A stretch of 64,000 bases of DNA, taken from positions 184,679-248,678 of the forward strand of contig NZ_AGFX01000021.1 of assembly GCF_000236805.1 (NCBI RefSeq), read 5' to 3'. The position numbers were made by a program, and so were the translations under genes. The first letter of the stretch is position 1. Each line of letters opens with the position of its first letter. The DNA comes from Paenibacillus peoriae KCTC 3763. GTDB lineage: Bacteria > Bacillota > Bacilli > Paenibacillales > Paenibacillaceae. Under the pieces are notes generated by a model. It worked only from the letters and a program-made list of their open reading frames with translations, was not told the origin of the DNA and did not search any database. Shown in pieces: positions 26,614-35,467 of the stretch.

Positions 26614-28236
26614 TTATTTTACAGTTACAATCACACGTTGATAATGTTTTAAAGTGTGTTTTCCATTGTCTTGCACTTCCGCAATGATATGAATCGTATT
26701 TCCTGATTTCGCATCTGCAGGAACGGTAAAGCTCATGGTGTTCGTGTCACTGCCTTGCAGGTCGATGGTGTTCAGCTTTTCGCCTTTAGCTACTTCACGA
26801 TGAAGTCCGATCTGCAAATTACCCAGCATTTCAGATTTAACCTGTGCTGGTTTTACTTTAGAATCCTCATACGTATCTGCTTCAAAGTATCTCCACCATT
26901 TATAGGTCAATGAATCGCCATCTGGATCGGAGCCTTCTGCATGCAACGTAATTTTTTCCCCTGGACTAGCAGTGAGATCCAATCCTTCTTTAATGGTCAA
27001 CGTTGGATTGTGGTTGGCATCTTTGTAGTCGGATGCAATCGCCCAATCCGCCCGAGCAGCAAAGTCATTTTGAATATCATCAAACCAACGCATCACGGAG
27101 TATTCTGCTTCGAATCTTTTCGTGTATACATCATAATCCAACACGGTATTTCTGAATAATTTGTCGTTAACGACACCAAAGCGGCCTCCCCAGCCTCCAT
27201 AGGTTGGGTTTTCCATACTCCGCAAGCCGTTGTTAATCAGATAGAAGAAGGACGGAGAATCCCCTTCCGAAATAAAGTCATACTTGTTGTATTGAGGATT
27301 TTTCTTCAAGTAGGCATCGGTGCCTCTTTGCTCTTCAGGCAATTCACCTTTGATGATATTTCCATCACCCATCAAAGCGTACATACTCAGCAGCTTGCCG
27401 TGACCATCCTTGATGTTTTTGAAATTCCATTCTCCATGCAGCTTGCTGTTTACTTTTTCCGTATGCATTTTCCATGCATAGGCGAAATGCCAGAAGTTCG
27501 ATTGGTCATTGATAATTCTAATGTCAGGCCAATTTTTTGCAATGTACTTATTGTAGCTGTCGTCTTGGTCCAAAATAATATACAGCACGAGCTTATCACT
27601 TACTTTTTTTCGAATCGTTTCCCATTGATCTGTATTTTTATATTGGTCTTCAATGGATTTTAGCGCTCTAGCTGTGGTATTGGTTCCACCCCAAGTTTGC
27701 ACGTACAAATCTCTTTTGTCATCGTCCAGGAAAAGTGTTTTAAGGAAGTTGGAGCCTTCCGTTTCCTTGTCCATTTCACCTTTATTTGAAATGTTGCCTA
27801 TCTTGGTAACGCTCTTGAGATATTCAGGCTTTGGATAGCCCTCGGCATGTTTGATTAAGTTAGGGTAAATTTCTCCGTAGGCATCGATCATATTCGTTAC
27901 CCATTGTGTTCCGGTCCATCTAAATGGCTTGATGCCGGCCTTTTCATCCCCTGCATAATGATATACAGAGCTGGTCAATACGATCCCGGATAAGTCCATT
28001 TCATTTGAATAGAGAAGGAAGCGAATCACAGAGTTCATGTCATCTACTTCTCCATCGGTAGTGATAACCGTTCTGGCCTTGGCTGTTTTATTTTCTACTT
28101 TAGTTTCCGTTGGTTTTTCTGCTGGAACAGCGCTTTCATCCTTGGTAACAGCGGGAGCCTTCCCACTACAACCACTGATGATCAAAATACATATCATAGT
28201 TAACAAAAAAGCGCTTAACCCTTTTCTTTTTCTCAT
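26614..28236 (-). CDS. Sde182/DUF1593 nucleoside-hydrolase-like lipoprotein
   Basis: A 540-residue lipoprotein. The lipobox is ISGC with Cys at residue 23, followed by a Glu/Lys/Pro linker. From residue 55 the sequence matches the Sde182 (DUF1593) nucleoside-hydrolase-like domain: TVITTDGEVDDMNSVIRFLLYSNEM (Asp cluster for metal), VYHYAGDEK, YVQTWGGTNTTARAL and GDSPSFFYLINNGL. The C-terminal 130 residues are the beta-sandwich linked to cellulose-binding proteins (ITLHAEGSDPDGDSLTYKWWRYFEADTY). It probably acts on carbohydrate outside the cell. GAGAGGGG precedes the start. Confidence 0.87.
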   Translation of the reverse strand: MRKRKGLSAFLLTMICILIISGCSGKAPAVTKDESAVPAEKPTETKVENKTAKARTVITTDGEVDDMNSVIRFLLYSNEMDLSGIVLTSSVYHYAGDEKAGIKPFRWTGTQWVTNMIDAYGEIYPNLIKHAEGYPKPEYLKSVTKIGNISNKGEMDKETEGSNFLKTLFLDDDKRDLYVQTWGGTNTTARALKSIEDQYKNTDQWETIRKKVSDKLVLYIILDQDDSYNKYIAKNWPDIRIINDQSNFWHFAYAWKMHTEKVNSKLHGEWNFKNIKDGHGKLLSMYALMGDGNIIKGELPEEQRGTDAYLKKNPQYNKYDFISEGDSPSFFYLINNGLRSMENPTYGGWGGRFGVVNDKLFRNTVLDYDVYTKRFEAEYSVMRWFDDIQNDFAARADWAIASDYKDANHNPTLTIKEGLDLTASPGEKITLHAEGSDPDGDSLTYKWWRYFEADTYEDSKVKPAQVKSEMLGNLQIGLHREVAKGEKLNTIDLQGSDTNTMSFTVPADAKSGNTIHIIAEVQDNGKHTLKHYQRVIVTVK

Positions 28237-28321
28237 TTCTGTTCCCCTCTCTGAACGTTCCTGGATGTTTTAGGATTATAACCATGCTGGCATCCTTTTT
28301 ATTCATGATTTAGGATATAAA

Positions 28322-28378
28322 AAAAACCTAAATACATATATGCTCCATAGAAATGGCGCATACATATATCTAGGTTTT
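28322..28378 (-). terminator. Terminator downstream of the DAHP synthase gene
   Basis: An extended hairpin with AAAACCTA/TAGGTTTT at its base and ATATATG/CATATAT above, followed on the minus strand by a run of T. It lies 90 bases after the gene's stop. Confidence 0.7.
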
Positions 28379-28468
28379 GCCTGCATGATCAGTCACAATC
28401 CTGTTTAGATTCTACAACATAATCCGAGAAAATGAAAGCGATTTATGAAGCTTTGCATAAAACTGGTT

Positions 28469-29551
28469 TTATGCTTTGAATAAACCGGATTCTTTGACTT
28501 CCGACATGAATGTATTGAACTCAGGAATGTTCAGCTGTTGCTGAGCATCGGACAGAGCGACTGCCGGGTTCGGATGAACCTCTACCATGATACCGTCAGC
28601 TCCAGCAGCCAGTGCGGCTTTGGCGCAAGGGGCCAGGATGTCCTTACGTCCTGTGGAGTGAGTCACGTCTACCAGCACAGGCAGATGGCTTTCCTTTTTC
28701 AAAATCGGTACAGCGGAAATGTCCAGCGTGTTGCGGGTCCATTTTTCATACGTACGAATACCGCGCTCAATCAGCATGACTTGTGTGTTGCCACGAGAAA
28801 CGATGTATTCCGCGGCATGAAGGAATTCTTCCATGGTTGCCGCCAGTCCGCGTTTGAGCAGAACCGGAGTTCTCGTTTCACCCGCTGCCTTAAGCAGCTC
28901 AAAGTTATGCATGTTGCGCGCACCGATTTGAATGATGTCGATGTATTGGATGGCTTCCTCCAAATGTCTTGGATCGACGATTTCACTGATCGTCGCCAGC
29001 CCGAACTCGTCGCCTACGCGTTTGAGAATTTGCAGACCTTCAACGCCCAGCCCTTGGAAATCGTACGGGGATGTGCGCGGTTTGAACGCACCACCGCGAA
29101 GAATCGGTACACCTGCCTCTTTGAGAGCCGCGCCTACTTCGCGAGTTTGCTGGTAGCTTTCCACCGAGCATGGACCCGCAACCATGATGGAGGCCTTGCC
29201 GCCCACCAATGTATCTTTGACCTTGATGACCGTGCTGTCCGGCTGATTTTTGCGGCTGACGATCAGATGCTTTTTGTGCTCTTCTTTTTGGTAGTTCAGT
29301 GAAGCCTTGAAAATGTTTTTGAACAGCTGGCGAATTGTTGCATCGTCAAAAGGTCCACGGTTAGCTGCAATCAGCTTGTCGAGCATTTGCTGCTCACGCA
29401 CCGGATCAAAATCAGGCACTCCTTGTGCCTCCTTCAATTTTCCAAGTTGTCCCGCCAGTTCAGCGCGTTGGGACAGCAGCTCCAGCAATTGCAGGTTTGT
29501 AGCATCGAGCTGTTCCCGCAGCAGCTCCAAAGAATTTTCATTGTTCGACAT
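28469..29551 (-). CDS. aroA: Bifunctional chorismate mutase / DAHP synthase
   Basis: A 360-residue two-domain enzyme at the entry of the shikimate pathway. Residues 1-85 are an AroQ-type chorismate mutase domain ([33 protein letters not shown]); the rest is 3-deoxy-7-phosphoheptulonate synthase of the KDPG/AroA-beta class. Marks are [39 protein letters not shown] and [10 protein letters not shown]. In Bacillus the mutase domain serves as the allosteric site for chorismate/prephenate. The start at 29551 follows GAAGGGTG; a longer frame from 29587 would run into the leader terminator. A T-box leader precedes it, making it regulated by aminoacyl-tRNA supply. Confidence 0.95.
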   Translation of the reverse strand: MSNNENSLELLREQLDATNLQLLELLSQRAELAGQLGKLKEAQGVPDFDPVREQQMLDKLIAANRGPFDDATIRQLFKNIFKASLNYQKEEHKKHLIVSRKNQPDSTVIKVKDTLVGGKASIMVAGPCSVESYQQTREVGAALKEAGVPILRGGAFKPRTSPYDFQGLGVEGLQILKRVGDEFGLATISEIVDPRHLEEAIQYIDIIQIGARNMHNFELLKAAGETRTPVLLKRGLAATMEEFLHAAEYIVSRGNTQVMLIERGIRTYEKWTRNTLDISAVPILKKESHLPVLVDVTHSTGRKDILAPCAKAALAAGADGIMVEVHPNPAVALSDAQQQLNIPEFNTFMSEVKESGLFKA

Positions 29552-29585
29552 ACAGTACACCCTTCCCGAATAAAATTTTTTTAAC

Positions 29586-29868
29586 ACAAAAAGGCACTCG
29601 TCGCAAGGGACGAATGCCGTGGTACCACCCTAATTACAGAAGTATACATACGAGTCGTCAACGTCAATTTAATTGACAACAGTAACTTCTGAGCTTAATG
29701 CCCGTAACGGGGGCTTCCGGAAACCTCTAATGCGGACAAAGGAATGAATCCTTCTGTCGGTTCAAGGCTCGACTCGGGAGTGAATTTCAACGCGGGATTA
29801 CGGTACGCTCTCAGCAATTCGTACCTTTCTGTGGGAATCCGGTTAGACGTCTACTTGTCTCCGTCCAT
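29586..29868 (-). promoter_or_regulatory. T-box riboswitch leader, candidate Phe (UUC) specifier
   Basis: A minus-strand leader with all T-box parts. Stem I begins near 29866 (GACGGAGACAAGTAGACG, with the AGTA bulge motif), and the terminal loop region spans about 29795-29840. The specifier loop reads GAAA-TTC-A followed by CTCC, placing the codon UUC at 29784-29782. The T-box bulge AGGGTGGTACCACGG is at 29631-29617. The terminator (GGCATTCGTC with GACGAGTGCC, then T run) lies at 29618-29586. Uncharged tRNA pairing should favour the antiterminator and allow aroA transcription. Confidence 0.93.
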
Positions 29869-29980
29869 GTCTTTGATCATGGTATTCAAAAGATTTACCT
29901 TATTTTAAACAAAGTAGGTGCAGAAGGCAAGCCCTGATTATTCGCTTCAGTTTTCGCACCGCTTTGAATCGGTCCTTTTA

Positions 29981-30166
29981 TCAGCCTCGATCTCTGGGTA
30001 CGGGCTTTGCTGATGCGATTCCTCGTGGGTTGTTTTCGGCAAAATTCTGTATAAAATCATCCGAAATCGGCTTGTCCGCAGACCTGCGGTCGTCCTCTTC
30101 CACAGGATTTAAGGCTTTGTAACGTTTGTACTCCATATCGGCCTGAGTCATCGGATCTTTATACAT
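29981..30166 (-). CDS. Small hydrophilic protein, 61 residues
   Basis: A charged, probably disordered 61-residue protein beginning MYKDPMTQADMEYKRYKALNP and ending in a Pro/Arg-rich tail. AAAGGAG lies upstream, although spacing is long (13 bases). It follows the next upstream gene on the same strand by 42 bases, suggesting an operon of two small proteins. No family is recognised. Confidence 0.6.
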   Translation of the reverse strand: MYKDPMTQADMEYKRYKALNPVEEDDRRSADKPISDDFIQNFAENNPRGIASAKPVPRDRG

Positions 30167-30208
30167 TGGGCTCGGTCTACTCCTTTCAACAAGCTTTCCT
30201 GCATCTCG

Positions 30209-30451
30209 TTACCCTTCATTCTCATCCTCATCCCCGTCGGTGCCGTTCAGCAAATCCGTCCCATGCAGGAATTCGGCGGGAGCGGAAGGGTCCACAGGAC
30301 TGTCCGGTGTCAACTCATCAGCGTCGGGTATGTTCTCCAGTGGGTTATCCGGTCCTTCGGTCAGATTCTCCCAGTTGGTTTCCGCATTTTGCAGGGAAGG
30401 CTCAAAATCATGGTCATGCAGCTCGGTTGTGCGATCGTCACGTTTGGCCAT
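30209..30451 (-). CDS. Acidic small protein, 80 residues
   Basis: A strongly acidic, Pro/Asp/Glu-rich protein beginning MAKRDDRTTELHDHDFEPSL. Intrinsic disorder is likely. AAAGGAG sits 10 bases before the start, a good initiation site. It is the first gene of a two-gene unit with the 61-residue protein. Such acidic small proteins are common in sporulating Bacillales, but no role can be assigned. Confidence 0.65.
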   Translation of the reverse strand: MAKRDDRTTELHDHDFEPSLQNAETNWENLTEGPDNPLENIPDADELTPDSPVDPSAPAEFLHGTDLLNGTDGDEDENEG

Positions 30452-30632
30452 GTTGCTCAGCTCCTTTATTTTGATTGCTTATTTCGACCTTACCCAAACA
30501 GTAGAATGGCTAAACCTTGAGTTAGTGTGTCTATCAGAGGTTAAAATCATGCGAATAGGGATATGCCTATTCCCTTTAACCGTTTTTTTCGTAACCGCTG
30601 TGATATGATAAAGAGGATAGAGAGGAATATGT

Positions 30633-30728
30633 ATGAGAATGAGAAAGCGAACAGGAAATGATTATTTATTAATCAATATGAAGATTTTAGAAATAATGAG
30701 TGAAAAGAACATGATATCCTTCTCTTGA
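30633..30728 (+). CDS. Possible 31-residue small protein
   Basis: ATG preceded by GAGAGGA, encoding MRMRKRTGNDYLLINMKILE and a short tail. It is basic and helical. It is supported only by its ribosome site and position in the gene-free stretch 30452-30836, so it is a weak candidate. Confidence 0.22.
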   Translation: MRMRKRTGNDYLLINMKILEIMSEKNMISFS

Positions 30729-30836
30729 AGAAGGTATGCACATCATCTTATAGAATAATATTATTTCAGAACGTTTAAAAATGTAAAAATGCATACAAAT
30801 TTGTAAATCCTACTTTGTAACTTTGAGGTGCTTAAT

Positions 30837-32726
30837 ATGAGGCATGTGCCCAAAGCTGTCGCCGCCTTGCTGGCGGTCATAGTGATGCTGTTGTCGCTGG
30901 GCCACCCCGCCTATGCGGCGAAGTCGACCCCGGAAAGAGAATATAAGATCCCCTCATGGGATATGAGATGGGGAGTGGAAGGGGAGGATGGATCTCTGGA
31001 TGAAGTAAGGGACACTAGCAAGACCTGGATGCATATTCAGGACGATTCACAGTTGCCCACGCAGCCCGGCAATATCGGCTCCGCCTGGATTCGTATTCGT
31101 CTACCATCGCTATATGATGAAACGCCAGCGGTGCTTTTTGAAAATATTTATGGCCGGCATATTACGCTGTATAAGGATGGCACCAATTTTTACGAATCCT
31201 ACCGTGGGTACAATTATGAGAACAATCGTATTCTAATTCCGCTGAAACCGGATGATAGCGGTAAAACATTATACATATGGACGGAAAGCAGCCGGAATAG
31301 ACTGGGTATTATCGGAAATGTGATCACTGGTGATTATCGCGACTTGCTGGGGAATTTGGTCAGAATGGATGTTTTGGATATCGTACTAGGCAGTACGTTC
31401 ATTTTCATTGCCCTGGTACTGCTAATCTGCTCGTTCTTTCTGTTCCGTCCAAGTATGGCCATGTGGCTGTCTCTCAGCGCAATTGTACTGTCCATTGGTC
31501 TGATGATTGTGACGTATTCGCCTTTTCTGTATACGTTCTATCGCAGCTTTGGCAAGCTGTATTTACAGCTCTTTGATGTGGGGATGTTCATCTTGTTGCC
31601 TTCACTAGCGTACTTTTTTGAACAAAATATTAGTTCGATTCTACTGATTCGCCAGTTTCGAAAGGTGCTAACTGCCTACTCCCTGTTCTGCTTCACCATG
31701 ATGATTGTGAATTTGGGTGCACAGGAGCGGTTAAACGATGTATATTATTTCTTTAGTGTAACCGTTCTGTACATATTGCTCGTGGCTTTGCTTGTATTGC
31801 TGGTGTTTGCTTCGGTTCGCATGGCACTTAAGGGAGATCACGAAGCGATTATTTTATCGACAGGCTTTGCTTTTTTTGCAGTTATCTCCATTGCTGAGCT
31901 GACCTGGTTCTTCATTCGGGAAGGACACTACAATATGTTTCTGTGGAAATGGGGCGTGTTCGGCTTTGTGCTGGCGTTGATTGCGATTTTGGGCAGAAGG
32001 CTGGCTGAAAAACATAAGCAGGTAGTTCGCTATTCCAGAGAGCTGGAGATGTTCAATAATGAGCTTCAACGTTCGGAAAAAATGGAGATTATCAGCGATC
32101 TGGCTGCATCTGTAGCGCATGAGGTACGCAATCCGCTTCAAGTTACCCGCGGATTTCTCCAACTGATGAGCAAGCAGGAGGATGGCAAAAACAAAGATTA
32201 TCTGTATATTGCGCTGGAGGAACTGGATCGGGCTTCCGCGATTATTACCGATTTTCTTACCTTTGCCAAGCCGGAATTTGAACAAACCAAAACGCTGACT
32301 ATATTGGACGAATTCAAGCATATTGAAGGAATCATTAGTCCGATGGCTAATTTGCAAGGCGGTAAAATTTCGCTGGATATTCCCCAGGAAATCAAAGTAC
32401 GCGGGAATTCCTCCAAGTTCAAGCAGGCGTTCATCAATATCATCAAAAACAGCATTGAAGCGCTGCGGGATCAGGGTCATATTCAGATATGGGCTTATGT
32501 GGATAACGGAGAGGCTGTTATTCATATTCGGGATAATGGTGAAGGAATGGATGCTCAGACCTTATCCAGACTAGGTGAGCCTTATTTTTCGAATAAGACA
32601 AAAGGCACAGGTTTGGGGATGATGGTGACCTTTCGGATTATTGAAACGATGAATGGCAAAATATCTTTCACAAGTGCAAAAGGGGTGGGTACAGAAGCGA
32701 CCATCCGTTTCCCCGTAGCCGGATAA
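30837..32726 (+). CDS. 7TM sensor histidine kinase (7TMR-DISM type)
   Basis: A 629-residue membrane kinase. A signal peptide is followed by an extracellular beta domain (residues about 30-175, WIRIRLPSLYDETPAVLFENIYG and ITLYKDGTNFYES), seven membrane helices (about 180-395), a short coiled coil, the HisKA dimerisation domain with the phospho-acceptor His in SVAHEVRNPLQVTRGFLQL, and the HATPase_c domain (N-box FINIIKNSIEAL, DNGEGM, GTGLGMMVTFRII). The H-box resembles sporulation kinases such as KinA-KinE. No response regulator gene is adjacent, so it may feed the Spo0 phosphorelay or an unlinked regulator. Start ATG 30837 has GAGGTG upstream. It converges on the NHLP peptide gene. Confidence 0.93.
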   Translation: MRHVPKAVAALLAVIVMLLSLGHPAYAAKSTPEREYKIPSWDMRWGVEGEDGSLDEVRDTSKTWMHIQDDSQLPTQPGNIGSAWIRIRLPSLYDETPAVLFENIYGRHITLYKDGTNFYESYRGYNYENNRILIPLKPDDSGKTLYIWTESSRNRLGIIGNVITGDYRDLLGNLVRMDVLDIVLGSTFIFIALVLLICSFFLFRPSMAMWLSLSAIVLSIGLMIVTYSPFLYTFYRSFGKLYLQLFDVGMFILLPSLAYFFEQNISSILLIRQFRKVLTAYSLFCFTMMIVNLGAQERLNDVYYFFSVTVLYILLVALLVLLVFASVRMALKGDHEAIILSTGFAFFAVISIAELTWFFIREGHYNMFLWKWGVFGFVLALIAILGRRLAEKHKQVVRYSRELEMFNNELQRSEKMEIISDLAASVAHEVRNPLQVTRGFLQLMSKQEDGKNKDYLYIALEELDRASAIITDFLTFAKPEFEQTKTLTILDEFKHIEGIISPMANLQGGKISLDIPQEIKVRGNSSKFKQAFINIIKNSIEALRDQGHIQIWAYVDNGEAVIHIRDNGEGMDAQTLSRLGEPYFSNKTKGTGLGMMVTFRIIETMNGKISFTSAKGVGTEATIRFPVAG

Positions 32727-32740
32727 TATCCGGCTTTTTG
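32717..32740 (+). terminator. Terminator overlapping the histidine kinase stop codon
   Basis: AGCCGGATA pairs with TATCCGGCT around a single base, followed by five T. The kinase stop codon lies inside the stem. Confidence 0.8.
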
Positions 32741-32840
32741 CGTTCGGAGAAAATGGAAGGAAGCTTGCTGAACCCACCCGCTTGTGATTAAGCCTCTTGT
32801 TACTAAGAACTAGAGTACAAATGTACTGTGAAACAGCCAT

Positions 32841-33077
32841 TTACCACATTGAGCTAGGTTTCTGGGATGCGGCGAGCACGCCAGAAGGGTCTGGAGGGAT
32901 GACCAGATAAAACTGATCAGGTGTTTCTTCTAACGTTTTGATTTGGATATGATCGGGGATCACGACTCCTAACACATCACGTATTGCAGATTTGGGATCT
33001 GTCATCAGTTTTTCTCTGAAACTGGCATCCTCCCAAGCTTTTTGAATGACTTGTGTTTGAAGAACTTCAGTAGCCAT
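32841..33077 (-). CDS. NHLP-leader peptide ending in Trp; candidate modified-peptide precursor
   Basis: A 78-residue peptide. Residues 1-60 form a nitrile-hydratase-like (NHLP/TIGR03793) leader: VIQKAWEDASFREKLMTDPK, SAIRDVLGVVIPDHIQIKTLEE and TPDQFYLVIPP are diagnostic. A short tail follows (DPSGVLAASQKPSSMW) with no Gly-Gly cleavage site and with Trp as the last residue. GAGGGTGA lies upstream. It is 75 bases downstream of a class 1 isoprenoid enzyme gene on the same strand, so the two are probably co-transcribed. The natural reading is a precursor whose C-terminal Trp could be isoprenylated, as in ComX; alternatively it is an orphan NHLP peptide. Confidence 0.82.
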   Translation of the reverse strand: MATEVLQTQVIQKAWEDASFREKLMTDPKSAIRDVLGVVIPDHIQIKTLEETPDQFYLVIPPDPSGVLAASQKPSSMW

Positions 33078-33152
33078 CAAAAATCACCCTCTCATTCAAT
33101 TGGTTATATTTACCTAGTCAGTATACCACGAAAGACTCATCAAAATCTAGCA

Positions 33153-34088
33153 TTATTTCATATTTTTGGAGATCCAAAAATCGAGTCCGCCTCTTCTCAA
33201 ATGAGAGCGTCCGCTTTCAATTTCTGCGGCTGTCTCGCCCAGCTCCTCGGCGATGGAACGTGCAAACGCATGCAGGCCGGGGGTGGAAGGTTCCATAGAT
33301 TCCAACTGCTGGACGGCCTGATCAGCAATATCTGCATAACTGGCAAGCATGCCACGTACATAAATCGCTTCCTGAATCATGTCTGGATTCAAGCCTTCAC
33401 GATAAGCCGTCTTTTGTTCGACACTGATATGGGACAATAGGCAATTGTAGCTATGTTCCTCCCAGTCTTCCGCCCAATCCGCCCAATCATCTGACATTTG
33501 GAGTACAAGCAGTGCCGTATCCGTCATATCTGTAATGGTCTCGATTAGGTCGGCACGGCCTGCAAGCAGCAAAGCGCCCGTCCCGGCCATTTTTAACGGA
33601 CTTGCTTTTAGTGCCACCTGATGTCGTTTTCCTTGAAAATAGTCCTCTTTCCCCTCGGATGTCACACTAACGGCCCATTCATCGACATACGTTCTGGCAT
33701 GTGACCAAAAAGGGGAGGACGCGGGAAAAAGGTCCCGATAAATGCTTAGACATTCGGTATAAAATAGCTGGCTTAAGGCGAGTTGTGTTTTACGGTTGTC
33801 TGCTATGGTGTCCATCACATCATCCTGAATTAAATAGTGAGCCATAACAAACACGTTGCCAAGCGAGAGCTTTCGGCATATTTCGGGAGCCAGCCCGGTG
33901 ATTTCTTGCAGCCAAAAGGGGAGCAAGTAACATATGTAGTTCCGTGTGCTGTCTTCCCGCAATGGGTTAAAACGGGCCAGATAGTCCAGGCCCTGATGCT
34001 GAAACGGAGCAGGGAACGCAGCTGTTCGCTCCTCCGCTTGACGAAACACGTCCTCTAATTCCTGTTTGTATGCAAAATACCATTCCAT
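33153..34088 (-). CDS. Class 1 isoprenoid enzyme, ComQ-like
   Basis: A 311-residue all-helical protein of the class 1 isoprenoid-synthase fold. The first Asp-rich motif is DDVMD at residues 89-93 in AHYLIQDDVMDTIADNRK; the second is QMSDDWADWAEDWEEHSYN at about 197-215. These bind Mg-diphosphate in prenyl transferases and terpene cyclases. Length and solitary pairing with a short peptide gene recall ComQ, which isoprenylates a Trp in the ComX pheromone. The start at 34088 follows AGGTGAT; an upstream ATG at 34103 lacks a site. It could also be a small terpene synthase. Confidence 0.78.
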   Translation of the reverse strand: MEWYFAYKQELEDVFRQAEERTAAFPAPFQHQGLDYLARFNPLREDSTRNYICYLLPFWLQEITGLAPEICRKLSLGNVFVMAHYLIQDDVMDTIADNRKTQLALSQLFYTECLSIYRDLFPASSPFWSHARTYVDEWAVSVTSEGKEDYFQGKRHQVALKASPLKMAGTGALLLAGRADLIETITDMTDTALLVLQMSDDWADWAEDWEEHSYNCLLSHISVEQKTAYREGLNPDMIQEAIYVRGMLASYADIADQAVQQLESMEPSTPGLHAFARSIAEELGETAAEIESGRSHLRRGGLDFWISKNMK

Positions 34089-34254
34089 CGCTATCACCTG
34101 CATCTCTTATAAATATATTTATAGCGATTTCTAGTTGTTACCCGCCATTGTATAATAGAATGCTATTTTGCAAGATTTTGTTATTTTCACATTGAGGATG
34201 ATGCAAAAAATATAATATGAATCACGCCTGTTGAATAACCACTTGGGATACCGA

Positions 34255-34296
34255 CAAAAATCCCAGCCGGGAAGATCCCGCCGGGATTTTGTTTTG
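34255..34296 (-). terminator. Terminator of the xylanase/esterase operon
   Basis: A GC-rich hairpin with AAAATCCC/GGGATTTT at the base and CCGGG/CCCGG-type pairs inside; a T run follows on the minus strand. It is about 60 bases after the esterase stop. Confidence 0.75.
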
Positions 34297-34354
34297 AAAA
34301 AACGATCAGAAATCAAATCAACAACTCAAAAGGATCATTTATCGCTTCGGGATT

Positions 34355-35425
34355 CTAGTTGATCTCTAAATAATCAATGTAAGCGTCCCATGTCCCGTTA
34401 TCAGCTGTTACAACGAGCTCAATCTCTTGATTTCCAGTTCCGTGGCTGACATTGTTTAGCGTATAGACCGCAGGATTGCTCCCGCCGAAGTAGAAGGTGC
34501 CCTTCGTCTGTCCACCGATTTTTAAGTCGACTCTGGCCATGTTGGAGTTATTTGAAGCACCACGGAGTGAAAAATTATGGGTACCGCTCTCGAAATACTG
34601 CGTGTATTTCACCAAATCATTGTTGGCGTATAAAGCGACTCCGTTGAACGGCGAACTGATATTTCCGGTGTACTGACCGCCTTTGGTCATACTCTCGGCT
34701 TCCATTTTTGTACCTGTGCTTGGCGTACCACCGCTTCCGCCGTCAGACGCGACCGCCCGACCGGTGTTTGGCGAGATCATGCCAGAGCAAAGACTCCGGC
34801 TCTTGAGGTTCTGCGCGATCTGCGGGATCGCTTGGAGCGTAGTCTGATACTGGTCATGCATCAGGATCACGTCGCCGTTTTGCAGCCTGCCCGCGGCGGC
34901 TACGATCTGGGCGGTGGTGGCGCCGTTCCAGTCCTGTGAGTCAATGTTCCACAGCACTTCGGTAAGACCGTTTTGCGTCTCGATGGACTTCAAGGTCGCG
35001 TTGGTCTCGCCGTACGGCGGACGGAACAGCTTCGGTGCCGTGCCGGTAATGGACTGCAGCGTTTGTTGCGTGCGCGTCATTTCCGATGCCATCTGTGAGG
35101 TGCTCAGTTGCGTCATATGCGGATGCGACCATGAATGGTTGCCAATCCACATGCCTGCTGCCTGCTGGTCGCGTACGAGTGACGGGTAATTCTGCGCATT
35201 CTGTCCAATGTTGAAGAGCGTCGCACGCAAGCCGTTTTGCTTCAGTGTGTTAAGCAGCGTTGTGGTGTTGTAGGGATTCGGACCATCGTCGAAGGTTAAT
35301 GCTACATAGCCGTTCGAACAATCGGCCGCAAGCGCCTCGTTGTCGGAAGTCACCAGCGAGCCCGTGAACAAAGACACGACGAGCGACCCGATCGCCACCC
35401 ATTTTCCTGCTTTAGCTTTAAACAT
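34355..35425 (-). CDS. Secreted CE4 polysaccharide deacetylase with C-terminal CBM36-like module
   Basis: A 356-residue exported esterase. A signal peptide ends near ALAAD; the NodB/CE4 domain (about 35-225) shows all five motifs: TFDDGPN (metal Asp), NHSWSHPHM (HxxxH), RPPYGE, DSQDW and VILMHD. A Gly/Thr/Ser linker leads to a 120-residue module KMEAESMTKGGQYTGN...YIDYLEIN, a CBM36/CBM6-type xylan-binding domain with Ca sites. It probably deacetylates xylan. It lies 42 bases behind the xylanase gene in an operon, and its module is nearly identical to that of the xylanase. AGGAGGT precedes the start at 35425. Confidence 0.93.
   Translation of the reverse strand: MFKAKAGKWVAIGSLVVSLFTGSLVTSDNEALAADCSNGYVALTFDDGPNPYNTTTLLNTLKQNGLRATLFNIGQNAQNYPSLVRDQQAAGMWIGNHSWSHPHMTQLSTSQMASEMTRTQQTLQSITGTAPKLFRPPYGETNATLKSIETQNGLTEVLWNIDSQDWNGATTAQIVAAAGRLQNGDVILMHDQYQTTLQAIPQIAQNLKSRSLCSGMISPNTGRAVASDGGSGGTPSTGTKMEAESMTKGGQYTGNISSPFNGVALYANNDLVKYTQYFESGTHNFSLRGASNNSNMARVDLKIGGQTKGTFYFGGSNPAVYTLNNVSHGTGNQEIELVVTADNGTWDAYIDYLEIN
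34356..34723 (-). repeat. Direct repeat copy 1 encoding the carbohydrate-binding module
   Basis: 368 bases aligned without indels to 35469-35836, with only scattered base differences. It encodes the C-terminal binding module of the esterase. Confidence 0.92.
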
Positions 35426-35467
35426 GGTTCTACCTCCTAGCAATTTTGAATGGCTAGTATGGGGGGG

